A stretch of DNA of 64,000 nucleotides, taken from Euwallacea fornicatus (lineage: Eukaryota; Arthropoda; Insecta; Coleoptera; Curculionidae). Numbering within the stretch: the first letter of the stretch is position 1; every line of letters begins with the position of its first letter. The notes under the pieces were generated by a model. It had not been told where the DNA came from and ran no database searches. It worked only from the letters and a program-made list of their open reading frames with translations. The DNA is taken from contig NC_089542.1 of assembly GCF_040115645.1 (NCBI RefSeq), positions 1,860,001-1,924,000 of the forward strand, written 5' to 3'. The position numbers and the translations under genes are program-made. This document shows, one piece after another, positions 61,900 through 64,000 of the stretch.

Positions 61900-62110
61900 T
61901 GTTACACAGGGTGCGGCAGATCCGCCAACCGCGGATTCCTGGCGCAAACACAGCCAGACTCACTTTTTGCGAGTTCTTTCTTTGACGCATTACACCCTGT
62001 TTGCAGTCTTGAAATTGTCGAAAAAAAATTAATTTTGCTAATGAGCTCGGCGTTTTTTCACATATACTGCGTGGACGAGAGAGGAGAACACCCTGCAAAA
62101 ATGGTTTTAT
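61900..62110. repeat. possible small DNA element bounded by CAGGGTG/CACCCTG
   Basis: CAGGGTGCGGCAG (about 61917) faces CACCCTG words at about 61990 and 62090. Short inverted CAGGGTG ends are common in insect MITEs. The ends do not match for long enough to be sure. Confidence 0.25.
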
Positions 62111-62277
62111 TTAAATCATTTTAGGTACGCCCCTGCGCCTGCCGGAACTCGAAAAACGATTAAATTTTCAGCCATATTTTTCAATAAAAATTACAATAAA
62201 ATATCAACAACATGACTGCAAAATGTCATTTATCTGGTGTACCGTGTGCTCAGAAGGTGCTTTTAGATTAATGAAAT

Positions 62278-62854
62278 ATGCCTACACGCAGAACGCAGCG
62301 AAATTTTCATCAATTGAGCGAGTTTGAAAGAGGTCGAAAGACTTGGTGAAACACGGAATCCTCAGTGTATAACACAGAGGCACATCCATCAAACTGTTGG
62401 AGTAATAGTTTGAGGTGCTACTGCATATGGTTGTAGAGCACCCTTACTTTCCATTAGAGGCAGTATGACAGCCCAAAGATACATCCAGGAAGACCTGGAA
62501 CTTCATCTGGTACCTTATCTGGAAACTCTTGTTGATCTAGTTTTCGAGGAAGACAATGCACGACCACAAGAGACTAGAGCAACTATGGACTTTTTTCAAC
62601 AGAATGCATTCAATTTGGTACCTCGGCCATCTCCACAACCTCCAGACCTCTCGCTCATTAAATATGTATGTGATTTTGGAGGTAGAAAGTTGCATAATTT
62701 ACCCCGTCCCCGACAAACCTCAGCGGCGTCACGTCACGCTGTCCAGTCAGTCCGGAATGAGATCCTCCAAGAGGACGTCAATTACCTCATTCGACTCATG
62801 CCTAGACGTGCACAGGAATGTATAAGGCACCGTGGAGGACCGACAAATTATTAA
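62278..62854 (+). pseudogene. dead, internally deleted Tc1-like transposase
   Basis: An ATG at 62278 opens the family N-terminus (MPTRRTQRNFHQLSEFERGR). The sequence then breaks and resumes near 62399 in the middle of a Tc1-type catalytic domain, so the rest of the DNA-binding region and the first catalytic Asp are missing. A stop codon interrupts the resumed part where related proteins have Trp. From 62465 the frame is open to 62854: MTAQRYIQEDLELHLVPYLE, then FEEDNARPQ with the second Asp, then a PPDLSLIKYV block where the usual catalytic Glu is Lys. The copy cannot encode an active enzyme. Terminal repeats were not defined; ACAGGGCGTTCTCTTTTCTA near 62963 may be the right end. Confidence 0.85.
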
Positions 62855-62989
62855 TTATTTTTTTATTTTTAACAATTAAATTTATTCAATTTTTGAATGA
62901 ATCATTTGTTGTAGCGTAAAAAATATGAATGTGAAAAATTATTTGAATAAAACCTTTTTTACAGGGCGTTCTCTTTTCTATGTCACGTA

Positions 62990-64000
62990 GTATATTTCAA
63001 TGAAACTCCGCAGTGATGCACAGCTCGGCGAGGCGCGCCTTCCGTATAATTTGCGCAAAAAAATTGAAGTCAAGGGCGGGGAGATGGTGGGTCATGGACA
63101 CGCCCCTTCCCCAAATTTTTTTTCGCCCGCCAATGGCGAACGTGTTTAATTCTTTAAACTAAATGTTCCTTTACCTTAACATTTTAATGCTTTAGAAAAT
63201 TCAATTTGCCGCGTTAGGAGATATTTCATCGTATAACAAATTACGCACATATTTTAGCGCGTGCCTGAGAAAGGATTTTAATCTCTCAACATGTAGAGCA
63301 CTCGTGGGGTCATTGCGGGCACCTTACTTGGCACAAACTTGATTTCTGAGTAAAAACTAGTGGAGAATTATCCAGTGATTTCGCAGATATTGGTTTACGC
63401 TCCCAACGTTCAGCACCCCCTCAGGATCATTTCTGGATTTAAAACACTGAAACTTCAAAATAACAATGCCTCGGTAGTTTCTTAGAAGCCGCCCCAAATT
63501 TTCGATGTCCCGGACGCTCCGAAGGTCGTCGCGGACATCTGCAGAAATGTGCATTGAACGTTGGAAAAAAATGAAAAACCAAACAGACGCCAGCATGGTC
63601 AAATTTGTCGATGTTCAGGGCACACTCAGGGTCGTTATGGACATCACCTCATCTAGATGAAAAATCTGCCCCCTTGACACCTAAACCAGTATTCCAAGCT
63701 TCTGGGCAACTTGCTCCCAATATGGGGCTTGTTTTTATTTTCCAAAACTTTAGTTGCACAGAACTGCGGTTGGGGAATGAAGGTGTGACGCAACCGTATT
63801 ATTAAACACGCCTTAACTACATCTGGGACGTCCAGAAAAAGTTGCATCCGAACGAAATGCATCCCCCGAGGGCAACGAGCTGCACTTAATCCCCATAGCA
63901 ACTTCTAATAGGCGAGTTTATTATCCCCCATTGGGGCACTCGACTCGGTTAGGAGCGGATATATCGCCCAGGCAACATGAAAAACTGTCCAATAAAAGGA
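62990..64000. other. probable sidestep-like intron, no gene seen
   Basis: No supported coding exon. Short frames only (66-82 codons). Two related GATGT-CAGGG words at 63504 and 63611 belong to the 59-61 kb repeat family. Confidence 0.45.

Noticed and set aside
61616..62098. Minus frame of 160 codons
   Set aside because: Lies across one copy of a tandem repeat and a possible MITE, with no known domain. Probably chance.
1..64000. CRISPR arrays, bacterial operons, tRNA genes and rRNA genes
   Set aside because: Spliceosomal introns show eukaryotic DNA, the repeats are diverged and not CRISPR-like, and no paired A- and B-box tRNA signal was found by eye. A tRNA scan would be needed to exclude one fully.

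Overview
The window is arthropod, almost certainly insect, nuclear DNA. All recognisable genes are intron-split with GT-AG junctions and many introns of about 50-60 bp. The gene set points to a holometabolous insect: an ARID4/hat-trick chromatin protein, an ATF-2-like bZIP factor, proteasome subunit beta 5, the SDH assembly factor SDHAF3, a 26/29-kDa cathepsin-like proteinase and a sidestep-family adhesion receptor. Gene density and intron size would suit a beetle, but the sequence alone does not settle the order.

Positions 1-36.9 kb hold no protein-coding gene I can support. The interval is a patchwork of old, strongly diverged local repeat arrays. Each array has its own motif and a period of about 150-320 bp (7.3-8.1, 10.5-11.3, 17.6-18.0, 19.5-20.1, 24.3-27.2, 28.6-32.3 and 35.0-35.7 kb). 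Between them lie unique AT-rich blocks with homeodomain-type cores that could be enhancers, and one CpG-rich promoter-like island near 27.8-28.0 kb. A 0.7-kb inverted repeat lies at 20.6-21.3 kb.

Positions 37-58.7 kb are gene-dense. In order: ARID4 (minus, 11 coding exons), ATF-2-like bZIP (plus), proteasome beta 5 (minus), SDHAF3 (plus), the 26/29-kDa proteinase (minus), and the 3' half of a sidestep-family gene (minus) whose upstream exons lie beyond the right edge. ARID4/ATF-2 and beta5/SDHAF3 are head-to-head pairs separated by about 0.6 kb. ATF-2/beta5 and SDHAF3/proteinase are tail-to-tail. The genes have no evident common pathway; they share promoter intervals and 3' ends by position. 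I rebuilt exon structures by hand from splice sites, and reading phase was checked for each complete CDS.

Positions 58.7-64 kb are probably a long intron of the sidestep gene. They contain another diverged array (GATGTCTAGAACGACCC-type), a two-copy tandem repeat of about 210 bp, and a dead Tc1-like transposase copy.

No single locus proves a new biological system. The most unusual points are the ATF-2 homologue that has lost its zinc finger but keeps the stress-kinase TPTPT site, the LxCxE pocket-protein motif in ARID4, the possible alternative tails of the sidestep protein (one ending in a PDZ ligand), and the locus-specific repeat arrays, above all the one-stranded GCAAACTG array.
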